From Sutterella sp. (GTDB lineage Bacteria > Pseudomonadota > Gammaproteobacteria > Burkholderiales > Burkholderiaceae_F), in contig JAGBFJ010000103.1 in NCBI GenBank assembly GCA_017936545.1, positions 1 through 54,411 of the forward strand: 54,411 nucleotides of DNA, read 5' to 3'. The notes beneath the pieces were generated by a model that saw only the letters and a list, made by a program, of their open reading frames with translations, did no database searches and had not been told where the DNA came from. A program made the position numbers and the translations under genes. Each line of letters begins with the position of its first letter. Position 1 is the stretch's first letter. Below, one piece after another: positions 9,096-18,211 of the stretch.

Positions 9096-11105
9096 ATGTA
9101 CAACCTGATCACGAAACCTGCTGACAGTCCGCTCTTTGCCATGGGCGAGGCGCTCCTTCGGATGAGCGGCCGGCGCCGTGCGGCCGAAGGACGGCCGCCG
9201 GCTTCGGAAGATCTGCATATCTTCGTGTCTGCGCTTTTTGCGGCGTTTGCTGCCGCCGATGAGAAGGGCAGCGTCTGCATCAGCCTCTTCGATCTTGCCC
9301 GCGAGCTTGCGGGCGAAAACGAAGAAGAGGGTTCGCTGCTGAATGACGCGGACGTGGAAGAGCTGACGGCGTTCATCGGCATCCGCCTCGATGAGCTCCG
9401 CCGGGACGGTCTTGTCGGGTCGGCTGATTCCGATGCGGATGACGGGGAGACCCCGGGTGCCCTGGCTCAGACCGCGCCCATACTATTTGACAAAGCCGAA
9501 TCCAAAAGGGACAGCCGTCTTTATTTCGCCCGCGCGTATGAAGAAGAAAAGGGACTGGCCGGCGCGTTGCTGAGGCTGGCATCGGCGCCGTCGAGAAAGC
9601 TGCCGGCTGCGACGAAACGTCTGGCGGATTCCCTGACGGCGGAACTCGGCGCCGACCGCATGCAGAAGAAGGCCGTGATCTCGGCGCTTGAAAAGACTTT
9701 CTGCGTCATTTGCGGGGGCCCCGGCACCGGCAAGACGACGACGGTGGTTCTGATTCTTGAATGCCTGCTGGCCGAAAATCCCAACCTCCGCATCTATCTG
9801 GCGGCGCCGACGGGAAAAGCTGCAAGCCGCATGCGGCAGTCCGTTCAGAACATGACGTCGGGCGTTCACGCACAGCATTTTCCGCGCATGAAGCTGGTGG
9901 CCGACGGCTCGGTCGGCGCCGACAGCGGTCTTGTTGAAGAACGCACCATTCATAAATGGCTTGTGACGAATACGCCGGCAGGCAAACGTCCGTCGCCGGA
10001 CAATCCTCTCGCCTGCGATGTACTGATCATCGATGAAGCCTCGATGGTGGACGTGCATCTGGCCGCACGTCTCTTCAGCGTCGTCGATCCGAAGACCCGC
10101 GTCATCGTGCTCGGCGACAAACATCAGCTGGCAGCCGTGGGACCCGGCGCCGTGTTTGCCGACATGTCGGATAAAAAGGGAGCGCTGGCGAAGCACGTGG
10201 TCGAGCTTCAGACGAGCCGCCGCTTTGTCGAAGGTTCCGTGATCGCCAGACTGGCTTCCGCCATCAATCACACGACGAAGTCCCAGCGGGCGGCGGACGA
10301 GGTCAGGGCAATTCTGGAGGAACCGTCCGATCCGACCGGCCGCTGGATCGCCGACTGGCATGCCGAAGAGCTTTCCCCTCAGGACGGCTCGGGACTGCCG
10401 TCGTCCGCCCGCGATTGGCTGACCGGTCATCTTTCCCGTTATGCCAATGCGCTTCTGGCCTATCTCTCGGCAGTGGATTCGGATGGGGATGCCGACGCGG
10501 CATGGACGGTGCTCTGGCAGGTGCTTCAAGACTTCAGACCGCTCTGCGCGCAGCGCCGCGGGCCCTTCAGCGTCGAGGCCGTCAACGCGTTTGCCGAAGA
10601 CTACGTCCGGGCTCGCCTTTCCGCAGCAGGACGGCTCGATCAGCGTTTGGACGCGCTTCACTATCCCGGCGAGGTGCTGATCGTGCGCCGCAACGACGAC
10701 ATGCTCGGCGTCTTCAACGGAGACGTCGGGATCGTTGTGCCTGTGAAAGAGGCCGGTGAGAAAAAGCCGGTTCGAACGGTGATCTTCGGCGACAGCGGCC
10801 GTCGGATTCCGCCGGCGCTGCTGCCGTCAAACGATACGGCGTTTGCCATGACGATTCATCAGTCTCAGGGCTCGGAATTCCGGCACGTCGCCGTTTTTCT
10901 GCCGACGTCCGCAGCTTCGGGCCTGGCGACGCGCGAACTTCTGTATACCGGCGTGACGCGCACCATGGGCAGCGTCACGATTTTCGGCGGCGAGGACGTG
11001 CTGCGGCGGTCGGTGGAAACGCCGACGGTTCGGGTCAGCGGACTGGCTGAGAGGATGACCGAACAGGCAGCGCGGACTGATCTCAGGGCGAAAGGCGAGG
11101 GGTGA
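9096..11105 (+). CDS. recD: RecBCD exonuclease V subunit alpha (RecD), 5'-3' helicase
   Basis: RecD is the fast 5'-3' SF1B helicase of RecBCD and controls nuclease output before and after Chi. Length is 669 residues, a little longer than E. coli RecD (608). Visible motifs are Walker A CGGPGTGKTTT near 207-216, AAPTGKAASRM, LIIDEASMVDV (motif II), VVDPKTRVIVLGDKHQLAAVGPGAVF (motif III region) and a C-terminal MTIHQSQGSEFRHV followed by ELLYTGVTR (motifs V and VI). It closes the recCBD operon. An inverted repeat and a terminator hairpin follow. Confidence 0.95.
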   Translation: MYNLITKPADSPLFAMGEALLRMSGRRRAAEGRPPASEDLHIFVSALFAAFAAADEKGSVCISLFDLARELAGENEEEGSLLNDADVEELTAFIGIRLDELRRDGLVGSADSDADDGETPGALAQTAPILFDKAESKRDSRLYFARAYEEEKGLAGALLRLASAPSRKLPAATKRLADSLTAELGADRMQKKAVISALEKTFCVICGGPGTGKTTTVVLILECLLAENPNLRIYLAAPTGKAASRMRQSVQNMTSGVHAQHFPRMKLVADGSVGADSGLVEERTIHKWLVTNTPAGKRPSPDNPLACDVLIIDEASMVDVHLAARLFSVVDPKTRVIVLGDKHQLAAVGPGAVFADMSDKKGALAKHVVELQTSRRFVEGSVIARLASAINHTTKSQRAADEVRAILEEPSDPTGRWIADWHAEELSPQDGSGLPSSARDWLTGHLSRYANALLAYLSAVDSDGDADAAWTVLWQVLQDFRPLCAQRRGPFSVEAVNAFAEDYVRARLSAAGRLDQRLDALHYPGEVLIVRRNDDMLGVFNGDVGIVVPVKEAGEKKPVRTVIFGDSGRRIPPALLPSNDTAFAMTIHQSQGSEFRHVAVFLPTSAASGLATRELLYTGVTRTMGSVTIFGGEDVLRRSVETPTVRVSGLAERMTEQAARTDLRAKGEG

Positions 11106-11116
11106 TTGCAAAAAAA

Positions 11117-11185
11117 GATACTTCCGTCCGGAAAAGGGCCGCAGCTTGACCTGAAGGTATCCTCACTCAACGTAACGGAAGTATC
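11117..11185. repeat. Spaced 11-bp perfect inverted repeat after recD
   Basis: GATACTTCCGT at 11117-11127 is mirrored exactly by ACGGAAGTATC at 11175-11185, with 47 bp between. It lies between recD and its likely terminator, outside any gene. It could be a long-looped RNA stem in the recD 3' UTR or a DNA-binding site. No T-tract follows, so it is not itself a classic terminator. Confidence 0.6.
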
Positions 11186-11250
11186 CCAGTCATTGTGTGC
11201 CGATGTATGGTCATGAGCAACGTCTTTGCGAAGACGGCCGGACATAAGGA

Positions 11251-11286
11251 AGAGCCTCGGACCAAGATCATCCGAGGCTCTCTTTT
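11251..11286. terminator. Bidirectional terminator between recD and the oxidase-fold gene
   Basis: An 11-bp stem AGAGCCTCGGA (11251-11261) / TCCGAGGCTCT (11271-11281) with a 9-nt loop is followed by TTTTC on the plus strand. The genes on either side converge. The minus-strand T-tract is poor, so it works mainly for recD. Confidence 0.75.
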
Positions 11287-11307
11287 CGTGGATTGATCGG
11301 CAGCCGG

Positions 11308-11892
11308 TTAAAGCGGAACGCCGATCAGCCACTTCGACGGGCCCATATCCTGAACTTCGTTCAGGCTCTTTCCGGCTTCCCATTTGGCGGCTCCGCGGGC
11401 CTTGCCGGTGACGTTCTCGATGTCGATGCGCCAGACCGCCGCCCAGGGCATGCGGACTTCAAACTGCACGTCGTTTCTTGCGTCGCTGTTGCCGGGAGCA
11501 TGACGCCTGAGGATGGCCCGCATGGCTTTCATCTTTTCGTCTTCGTCGGTGACGGGGCTGGCGGTGCCTGCCACGACGGCGCTGGCGAAGTCCACCGAAT
11601 ACCATTCAGGCAGCGTGACGGCCTTGCCGATGAAGCAGAGGCTGACGCGGGGATTGGCCAGCATGTTGTCCGTCTTGCGTCCGCCAGGGAGCCCTGTCGA
11701 ATGGAAGTAGAGCACGTTGCCCACTCTCACGGGAGAAACGGCGGTACCGTAGGGATTGCCGGCGGGGTCGCAGGTGGACAGCACGGCATGATCTGTGAAA
11801 TCAATGACTTCCAGTGCCTGCTCGCGGGTCAGCGCACGGGCGGTGCGGCGAAGCGGCCGGTCTTTGGTGGAGAGCAGTTCCTGTTGAGGCAT
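11308..11892 (-). CDS. Pyridoxamine 5'-phosphate oxidase-fold protein (NimA-like)
   Basis: A 194-residue flavin-binding split-barrel protein. Recognisable parts are an N-terminal RRTARALTREQALEVIDF helix, then DHAVLSTCDPAGNPYGTAVSPV and LYFHSTGLPGGRKTDNMLANPRVSLCFIG, which is the arrangement of the FMN-binding PNPOx-like family that includes NimA 5-nitroimidazole-resistance proteins. These bind FMN or haem-like cofactors in the cytoplasm; the physiological substrate is usually unknown. It appears monocistronic, converging with recD and separated from the autotransporter gene. Nitroimidazole reduction is only one possibility. Confidence 0.85.
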   Translation of the reverse strand: MPQQELLSTKDRPLRRTARALTREQALEVIDFTDHAVLSTCDPAGNPYGTAVSPVRVGNVLYFHSTGLPGGRKTDNMLANPRVSLCFIGKAVTLPEWYSVDFASAVVAGTASPVTDEDEKMKAMRAILRRHAPGNSDARNDVQFEVRMPWAAVWRIDIENVTGKARGAAKWEAGKSLNEVQDMGPSKWLIGVPL

Positions 11893-12014
11893 GTCGGTCT
11901 CCGGCGAAGGTGAATCTTTTCATTGTATGCCTGCCGACGGGAGGCAGTCTGAAATTCCTCCGCGACAGTCGTTCGGAATCAACTCGGTTGAAATGAGCGG
12001 CTGCCTGAACGTCA

Positions 12015-12043
12015 GGAGGATGCCGCACTTGCCGGCATCCTCC
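12015..12043 (-). terminator. Hairpin downstream of the autotransporter gene
   Basis: A perfect 11-bp stem GGAGGATGCCG (12015-12025) / CGGCATCCTCC (12033-12043) with a 7-nt loop starts about 30 nt after the autotransporter stop codon on the minus strand. There is no clear U-tract, so efficient intrinsic termination is uncertain. Confidence 0.5.
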
Positions 12044-12074
12044 GCGGTGCAACTTCAGTCAGAAAGACCGGCAG

Positions 12075-15000
12075 TCAGAACGCATAGCGGGCCTTCAGCG
12101 AGAAGGCATTGTCCAGACGGTCATGACTGCCTGCCGTGAGATGCCACTCGCCGCCAAACATCCAGGCGCCGCCGGCGGCATTGAGGCCGAGCGACAGCTG
12201 TACGGGCGCCGTATCGACCACCTGAGTCCGGATGTTTGCGGACGCAGTGCCGTAGCGGATGATGCTCGACGCTTTCTTCGATCCGACCGAAGGAACGACG
12301 GAAAGATCGACGAGAGGGCTGATCATCCAGCTGCTGGCGGACAGCGTGCCTGATACCTTCAGGCCGATAGGTACGGTAACCAAGTCCAGCTTGTCGGTGT
12401 CGGTGGCAAACGCGCTCTGAACGCCATCCGCCTTGAAGTGCGTCCACCGAATGCCTGCGTGCGGAATGAGATCCAATGAATGAAGCGGCACCCGGCATTC
12501 TCCGGAGAGGCCGACGGTCAGGGCATCTGTTCCGACGTCGTCGTCAAAATTGAGTTCATAAGCATAGGCGCCTCGGATCTCGGACTTGGTATGAAGATAA
12601 CCGATGTCCGCCCGAAGTCCGGCATTGTCCAGGCGATAGGCCGCATAGGCGCTGAGACCCGCAAAGTCGGTATCGGTTTTTGTCTTCACGGCAGCGCCGC
12701 GGGCGTGACCGGAGCCTTTCCCGGCACTGACGGCCGCACCGATGCGCAGACACGGCGTGACGTCGATGTCGGCGCCGAAAACCGTACCGGCGAGGTCAAG
12801 GTCATAACCTGAGGCGCCGTACAGCGTGTCGGCGCGGTTGGTCGTGCCAGAAACGTCCGCCCAGAGCTGAAGTCCCGGATCCGGCCTGCTTTCCGTGAGC
12901 GATGTTCTGCTCTCGATTGAACGGCTGATGAGCTTGCCGGCATCGAGTGCGGCATTGTAGACGCCGGCGGTAACAGCCAGGGCGGACATCTGATTCGTCA
13001 GAGCCACGGCGTCGCCGACGGATGCCAGTCCATAGTCGCCGTAGGCAGCCGTGCGGGAGAGAAGGGCAACCGCCTTGTTTTCGGAGTTCACGTCATTGGC
13101 ACGATCCGCATAGAGCAGATTCATCAGCGGCGCTGCAAAGAGACCGGGGAATCTGGTGAATGCATTTGCCCGTTGGGCGGTGTACTTCAGAACGCCGTCT
13201 TCAAAGACAACGTCCAGATCTATCATGTCGTCCGAGGTGCGAAGAATCTTTGACCAGTCGGCAGGCTCTCCCGGGCTGGCGAGATTGGTGGTCCGGACCG
13301 AACCGTCGCCGCCGGTGACATGGAAAAGCGAGACGGGTTCGTCGGTTACCGTGGCATTGATCAGTCCGATGCGGCTGTCGGCGTCAACCGTGACGGCGTT
13401 CGCCGTGACCATGGCCTGTCCGCCGGCATTGGCGATGTTGAGCATCAGCAGAGAATTCGGCGACAGCGAAAGCTGTCCGCCTTCATAGGCGCCGAGCTGC
13501 ATTTCGCTGATTTCGGATAGCGATCCGTCCAGAATCAGCACGCCTGACGAACCGAGCGTGACCGGTTTTTCAATAAAGACGGCGGCTTCGACGCTTTCCG
13601 GGCCGTAGGCCAGCCCCAGCTCCTGAGCCTGGGCGACGGCGTCTTCACGCGTCGTTCCGAAAGCGGCGGCGGAATTCATGCCGATCACCACTTTGGAGTC
13701 CAGACTGAGTTGCGAAGCGCCGTCTTCGCCCGAGACAACTAGCCATGAAGCTGAATACCAATCAGGATTGTCCGTCCAGAGCGGGTCCAGGAACAGCGTG
13801 CTGCCGGGCGACAGGGTTCTGACGTTCAGAGAACCGGGCGAGGCACTGTTGCCGATGCGCAGAGTGCCGCCTCCCTCGAGACTGTCGGCAGTGATGACGC
13901 CGGCAACGGAAGAGGCTGCATCCCCTTTGCCGGTCAGCGTCAGTTTTCCTCTTCCCGTCAGTGTCAGGCTGCCGCCCGAGAGCGTCAGCGAACCGGCGGA
14001 CACGTCGCCTTCAATCCGGGCATCGCTGTTGAGCACCATCAGGGTATGTCCTGCAGCGCTGATGCTCTTCGCAGTGAAAGCCGAACCGCCGGACGAGGGG
14101 CCGACAAAAGAAATAATGGCGTCCTTGGCATGATCGGCAACGGAGATATTTCCGATCATGCCGCGCCGGGCTTTCAGAATGTTGCCGACGGTGAGGGCGC
14201 TGCCGTCATGAATGACGACGTCGGCGAGCACATTGCTACTGCCGTTGAATGCGAGCAGAGGATTGGTCGCGTTTTCGCCGTAGCCGTTGAGCGTCAATGC
14301 TCCGCCGACGTGAAGCGTTGTCCCGTCGCTCAGCGAAACAGCTTTAACCGATGCGCCGATGTGATCAGTGCCGGTCACGCCGTTGAGTGTCAGGGTTTTG
14401 AGCGTATCGTTGGTCAGTCCGATCAGTTTTTCGTTGGAGTCGGCTCGGACGGGATTCGATTCCAGAAGATTGATCAGGGTGTCGATACTGATGGCATTAC
14501 TGTTCTCCGACGCCGGAATGCCGCTGATTTCGGCATTGGCAAAGTCAATGATCCCGACGGGCACGAACCGTTCGCCCTTCATTTCAAAACAGAGGTTTTT
14601 CAGGTGACTGTAGATCGTTTTCAGGTCGTCGGATGAAGCGCCGTTAAGTCCCGTGACGCGGAGAATGGCGGAGTTGTCCCCCAGGCCGATGTTCCGAATC
14701 TCATTCCAGTTGCGCAGTTTTGTTCCGTCTTTCTCGGCCAGTTTGCTGCCGATCTGTTGTCCGCTGAGCGACGTTTGGCCGTTTTTGGCTTCGTCGTTCA
14801 GGAGAGCTTGGGCGGCAATGACCATGCGGCCGTTTCTCATGATGCCGATGGAACTGTGCTGATCCCACGTTCTGACCTGAGAGCCGTTCTCATAAATCGG
14901 AATCTGCCGGGAGGTGAGGCTGAAGTGATCCGTGATTTGTAGCGTGCCGCCGTTGTCGACGGTGATTTTGCCGGAGTCCGCCGTGAGATCGAGTCGGTCG

Positions 15001-16838
15001 ACCGTCACGGTGCCGCCGGTGGCGTTCAGTTCACCGTTGAACCAGCCGTTGATGCCGCGCTTGACGGAAAGCTCGCCGGCGCACTGGATATAAACGCCGC
15101 CTTCATGATTTTTCAGCCAGAAGTCTTCCGTATCGCTGACTGAAGGATCGAGCTGCGAGTCCTTGAACTGCTGCTTGACCTCGGCCGCCATGCCGTCTAT
15201 TCGGCTGTTTCCGAGCTTTACATCATTGTAGGCCATGATGATGCCGCCACCGCCGAAAGCCTGAGGCGCATCGATGGAGGTTTCGCCGAGAAGCTTGACG
15301 AGAGCGCCGGCTTGGGCATAAATGCCGTAGCTGTGCAGCACCTCGTTCGGTGCCGGAACGATAACCCCGCCGTCAGGGCTCGCAGTATCTCTGCCGCTAA
15401 CTGAAATCGTCAGATTTCCCCGGGATACGACGCTGAGTGCATGCTGGTTGATGAGAACGGTTTCCTCGTATTCGTCATAAGGGTTCTCATCCCCGCCGGA
15501 GTCGCCCGGGCAGTCAAGATAGTTGCTGTTGGTGCCGAGGGCCAGGATGCCGATGGCCCTGTCTTTCGTACTGCTGACTGTGATTTCCGTATTCCCGCCG
15601 AAAAGGACGGCGGGGCTCTGCGTCGGATAGCTGGGCACGACGGTGTCGACCGGATTTCCGCTCGAGTCCAGCAGTTTTTCAACATATGCCTGCGTCAGAA
15701 CGCCCGTAGCCGGACCGGCTGAACTGACGGTGATTTTTGTCGTGCCGTTGATCTCGGCAGAGGCGCGGCCCCGGTCAAAGCCGGCGTTCGGATAAGCGCT
15801 GTCCGGGTTGTAGGAGGTGACGCTGAGACCGATGGCTTCCGTGCCCCAGGTTGCCGCGAGGGGCAGATCCCGGGGATGGGTGTAATGATCACTGACGTTC
15901 GGAGCACCTTGGCTTTTGGCATCGCCTTCCGGAGTCCAGAAGGCCTTCATGTCGGAAGATTGCCATCCGCTCAGGGATGCACTGTTGGATGTAGTTCGTG
16001 CGGGAGCCGACCCTGAAGCAGTGACAGTGATGTTCAGAACGGTTTTTTTCTTCGTCGTTAGAGAAGCCTCGTTCGAGAGACGGACGCCTGTGACGGTATA
16101 GTGGTCGCTGCCGATTTCGTCATAAACAGGTTTCCCGTCGGCCAGAGGCATGATGCCTGATGCGTCGGACTTTGCAGTGATGTTGACGGTATCGGACTTG
16201 ATGTCCGCCGATCCGCCGGCCGTCACCAGAAGCGCGGCTGTTGAACTGCCGAATCGGGTTTCTTCGGGTGTTTTTGTCGGCGACCGAATCGACTCTGCGG
16301 AAATATTGACGGTTTTGGCAAGCATGGTCAGCTCGCCGTGATGAGGATTGCGATCGTTCCCGGACATGACGCCGTCCGGGTTGAAGCCGCCGACGCTGAC
16401 GGCAGCCGACGTTCCAGTTACGACGGGAAGGTAGTTGTCATGCGTCAGTCCGATCGTCACTTCATTGCCTTCCAGGGAGACCCAGCCGTCGGCGCCGACG
16501 TCGATCACGGCGGAGGCGAAGAGTCCGGTGCCGGCATCGCCGGGCGGCAGTGTACGAAGCGTATCGGCGGACAGCGTGCTGTTTCTGACCGTGAATTTGG
16601 CGAACTGATTGCGGGTGCCGTCGGTCTGACCGATGCTGTACATAGACCAGGCAGTGTTCCGGCTGTCCAAAGCGTCGTAGGCAAAGCCGGCGCGAAGAGT
16701 TTTGTCGCTGACCGTCAGATGGCGGTCTCCGGGAAGCAGATCAGTCTGAGCGCTGATGCTGAAATCGGCTGCACAAGCCGGCCATGCGCTGATGGCAGCG
16801 AGCATTGCTGCGGAAAGGGCGGTTTTTCGAATTGTCAT
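12075..16838 (-). CDS. Type Va autotransporter, large beta-helix passenger with barrel domain
   Basis: A secreted or surface-displayed protein of about 1587 residues. I chose the start at 16838 because it gives a clean signal peptide (MTIRKTALSAAMLAA... ending ACAAD); an upstream in-frame ATG at 16898 adds 20 residues read through a palindrome. The passenger (~1250 residues) is rich in Gly, Ser, Thr, Val and Asn with repeating short strands such as SLTLSGGSLTLTGRGKLTLTGK, as in pertactin-like beta-helices. The last ~270 residues form the outer-membrane barrel and end in LKARYAF, with the terminal Phe expected for BAM recognition. No protease triad was recognised, so it may be an adhesin; function is inferred only. 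Confidence 0.9.
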   Translation of the reverse strand: MTIRKTALSAAMLAAISAWPACAADFSISAQTDLLPGDRHLTVSDKTLRAGFAYDALDSRNTAWSMYSIGQTDGTRNQFAKFTVRNSTLSADTLRTLPPGDAGTGLFASAVIDVGADGWVSLEGNEVTIGLTHDNYLPVVTGTSAAVSVGGFNPDGVMSGNDRNPHHGELTMLAKTVNISAESIRSPTKTPEETRFGSSTAALLVTAGGSADIKSDTVNITAKSDASGIMPLADGKPVYDEIGSDHYTVTGVRLSNEASLTTKKKTVLNITVTASGSAPARTTSNSASLSGWQSSDMKAFWTPEGDAKSQGAPNVSDHYTHPRDLPLAATWGTEAIGLSVTSYNPDSAYPNAGFDRGRASAEINGTTKITVSSAGPATGVLTQAYVEKLLDSSGNPVDTVVPSYPTQSPAVLFGGNTEITVSSTKDRAIGILALGTNSNYLDCPGDSGGDENPYDEYEETVLINQHALSVVSRGNLTISVSGRDTASPDGGVIVPAPNEVLHSYGIYAQAGALVKLLGETSIDAPQAFGGGGIIMAYNDVKLGNSRIDGMAAEVKQQFKDSQLDPSVSDTEDFWLKNHEGGVYIQCAGELSVKRGINGWFNGELNATGGTVTVDRLDLTADSGKITVDNGGTLQITDHFSLTSRQIPIYENGSQVRTWDQHSSIGIMRNGRMVIAAQALLNDEAKNGQTSLSGQQIGSKLAEKDGTKLRNWNEIRNIGLGDNSAILRVTGLNGASSDDLKTIYSHLKNLCFEMKGERFVPVGIIDFANAEISGIPASENSNAISIDTLINLLESNPVRADSNEKLIGLTNDTLKTLTLNGVTGTDHIGASVKAVSLSDGTTLHVGGALTLNGYGENATNPLLAFNGSSNVLADVVIHDGSALTVGNILKARRGMIGNISVADHAKDAIISFVGPSSGGSAFTAKSISAAGHTLMVLNSDARIEGDVSAGSLTLSGGSLTLTGRGKLTLTGKGDAASSVAGVITADSLEGGGTLRIGNSASPGSLNVRTLSPGSTLFLDPLWTDNPDWYSASWLVVSGEDGASQLSLDSKVVIGMNSAAAFGTTREDAVAQAQELGLAYGPESVEAAVFIEKPVTLGSSGVLILDGSLSEISEMQLGAYEGGQLSLSPNSLLMLNIANAGGQAMVTANAVTVDADSRIGLINATVTDEPVSLFHVTGGDGSVRTTNLASPGEPADWSKILRTSDDMIDLDVVFEDGVLKYTAQRANAFTRFPGLFAAPLMNLLYADRANDVNSENKAVALLSRTAAYGDYGLASVGDAVALTNQMSALAVTAGVYNAALDAGKLISRSIESRTSLTESRPDPGLQLWADVSGTTNRADTLYGASGYDLDLAGTVFGADIDVTPCLRIGAAVSAGKGSGHARGAAVKTKTDTDFAGLSAYAAYRLDNAGLRADIGYLHTKSEIRGAYAYELNFDDDVGTDALTVGLSGECRVPLHSLDLIPHAGIRWTHFKADGVQSAFATDTDKLDLVTVPIGLKVSGTLSASSWMISPLVDLSVVPSVGSKKASSIIRYGTASANIRTQVVDTAPVQLSLGLNAAGGAWMFGGEWHLTAGSHDRLDNAFSLKARYAF

Positions 16839-16871
16839 GATTTGGTGCTTCAGACTGCATCCGCTCCGCAG

Positions 16872-16893
16872 CAGTGTTCGCATACGAACACTG
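16872..16893. promoter_or_regulatory. Perfect palindrome upstream of the autotransporter
   Basis: CAGTGTTCG (16872-16880) and CGAACACTG (16885-16893) are exact mirror arms around CATA. It sits about 35 bp ahead of the chosen autotransporter ATG, either as an operator for a dimeric regulator or as a 9-bp stem in the mRNA leader. It overlaps the alternative upstream start region, which argues against translation starting there. Confidence 0.6.
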
Positions 16894-17176
16894 ATCATTT
16901 AAGCAGTCAGCAGAAAAGGGTCTGAAGGTGTCTCGAAAGGATCGTTGCGGAAACTTGCCGGTTCCGAAGTGCTGAAACCCCGCCGATATCTGCTCAATTT
17001 CTCACCAGAATTCGGTCTGCTCGATTCAGTCTCCGACGGTCCGGCGGCGGCTGCTCTGAAGCATTCGTGCCTGAAATCCTGTCTCCGATTCACAAAAGTA
17101 TAGGCATGTCTGATTTAAGAGTGTGCGAATCAGAAGCAGAATCCCGGCAGACCGCCTTACGCTGATCATCGTGCTG

Positions 17177-17205
17177 TTCTGAAGAGACGGAGGCGGTCCT
17201 ATAAT
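17177..17205 (+). promoter_or_regulatory. Sigma-70 promoter candidate for mutM
   Basis: A perfect TATAAT at 17200-17205 lies 17 bp from a weak -35 (TTCTGA, 17177-17182). It would start transcription about 20-25 nt ahead of the mutM ATG, with the ribosome site GGAGGG at 17225-17230 between. Confidence 0.6.
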
Positions 17206-17234
17206 CAGTCGGAACTGAAGAAATGGAGGGTCTT

Positions 17235-18062
17235 ATGCCCGAGCTGCCTGAGGTTGAAGTCACGAGAAGAGGTTTGATCTGTGCGGTCGGAAAGACCGTG
17301 ACGGCCGCGGCGGTGCGCATTCCCCGGCTTCGGGATCCCGTGCCGGATTTTGCCGGGCTGTTGCCGGGGCTTCGTCTGGCATCTCTGGAGCGCCGGGCCA
17401 AGTATCTGATCTGGCATTTTGAAGATCAGCAGGGCATGCCGGCAGGAACCATCGTTTCTCATCTGGGCATGTCGGGCTTCTGGCGAGTTTGGCCGAGTCC
17501 CGCGCCGGCACCTCGCAAGCATGATCATGTTGATCTCGTTTTCGGTGACGTCACCCTTCGCCTCAACGATGCCCGACGCTTCGGCAGCATGCGCTGGACG
17601 ACGGGGGATCCGTATGCCGAAAAGCCGCTCTGCGATCTCGGTCCGGAGCCTTTTTCCGAAGCGCTGACGCCTCTCGGTTTCTGGCAGGCGCTGCAGAAGA
17701 CCCGCCGAAGCATCAAGGAAACCCTGCTTGCCGGGTCGGCCGTGGTCGGCTGCGGCAACATCTATTGTTCGGAAAGTCTCTTTGCCGCGGGCATTCTTCC
17801 GACCCGATCCGCATCATCGCTGACGAAGAAGGAAGCCGCCCGTCTGCTGACGGAAATCCGTCGCATTCTTGCCGAGGCGATCGCATCGGGCGGTACGACG
17901 CTGCGTGATTTTCACGGCCCGGACGGCAGCGACGGCTATTTCGCGTTGGACTGCCAGGTGTACGGACGGGAAGGAGAGGCCTGTCCGAAGTGCGGCAGGC
18001 TGATCGTTCGCATTGTTCAGAACGGGCGCTCCAGTTTCTGCTGTCCCGGGTGTCAAAAGTAA
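17235..18062 (+). CDS. mutM: Formamidopyrimidine-DNA glycosylase (Fpg/MutM)
   Basis: Base-excision repair enzyme that removes 8-oxoguanine and formamidopyrimidines and nicks the abasic site. The start is set at 17235, not the in-frame ATG 12 nt upstream, because the mature enzyme must begin with Pro: MPELPEVEVTRRGL gives catalytic Pro2 and Glu3, and GGAGGG is correctly spaced. Visible parts are the conserved lysine in RRAKYLIWHF, the H2TH segment GCGNIYCSESLFAAGI, and a C-terminal zinc finger with CPKC and CPGC pairs. At 275 residues it has normal length. No partner gene shares the transcript obviously; the sotB-like gene begins 150 nt later. Confidence 0.97.
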   Translation: MPELPEVEVTRRGLICAVGKTVTAAAVRIPRLRDPVPDFAGLLPGLRLASLERRAKYLIWHFEDQQGMPAGTIVSHLGMSGFWRVWPSPAPAPRKHDHVDLVFGDVTLRLNDARRFGSMRWTTGDPYAEKPLCDLGPEPFSEALTPLGFWQALQKTRRSIKETLLAGSAVVGCGNIYCSESLFAAGILPTRSASSLTKKEAARLLTEIRRILAEAIASGGTTLRDFHGPDGSDGYFALDCQVYGREGEACPKCGRLIVRIVQNGRSSFCCPGCQK

Positions 18063-18211
18063 CGGCTTTCAGTTTGTGAGAAGTTGCCAGCAGACGAAGC
18101 GTTTTACGGTCTCATCTCAAGAGTTCTGCGCAAAAATGTGTATCTCAGCGCCTGATGAAAACCGTCAAAGGCTGTATAAATGCATATCCGTATAAACCCT
18201 TGGATGTTGAG

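Larger units (their letters stand above)
16839..17234. other. Divergent intergenic region, autotransporter/mutM
   Basis: This non-coding gap separates two divergent genes. It holds the palindrome at 16872-16893 on the autotransporter side and a perfect -10 box for mutM at 17200-17205. No convincing ORF or RNA gene was seen in the rest. Confidence 0.6.

Noticed and set aside
10765-10785. GGTTCGAA resembling a tRNA T-loop
   Set aside because: It lies inside recD and has no tRNA arms around it. No tRNA was found in the window.
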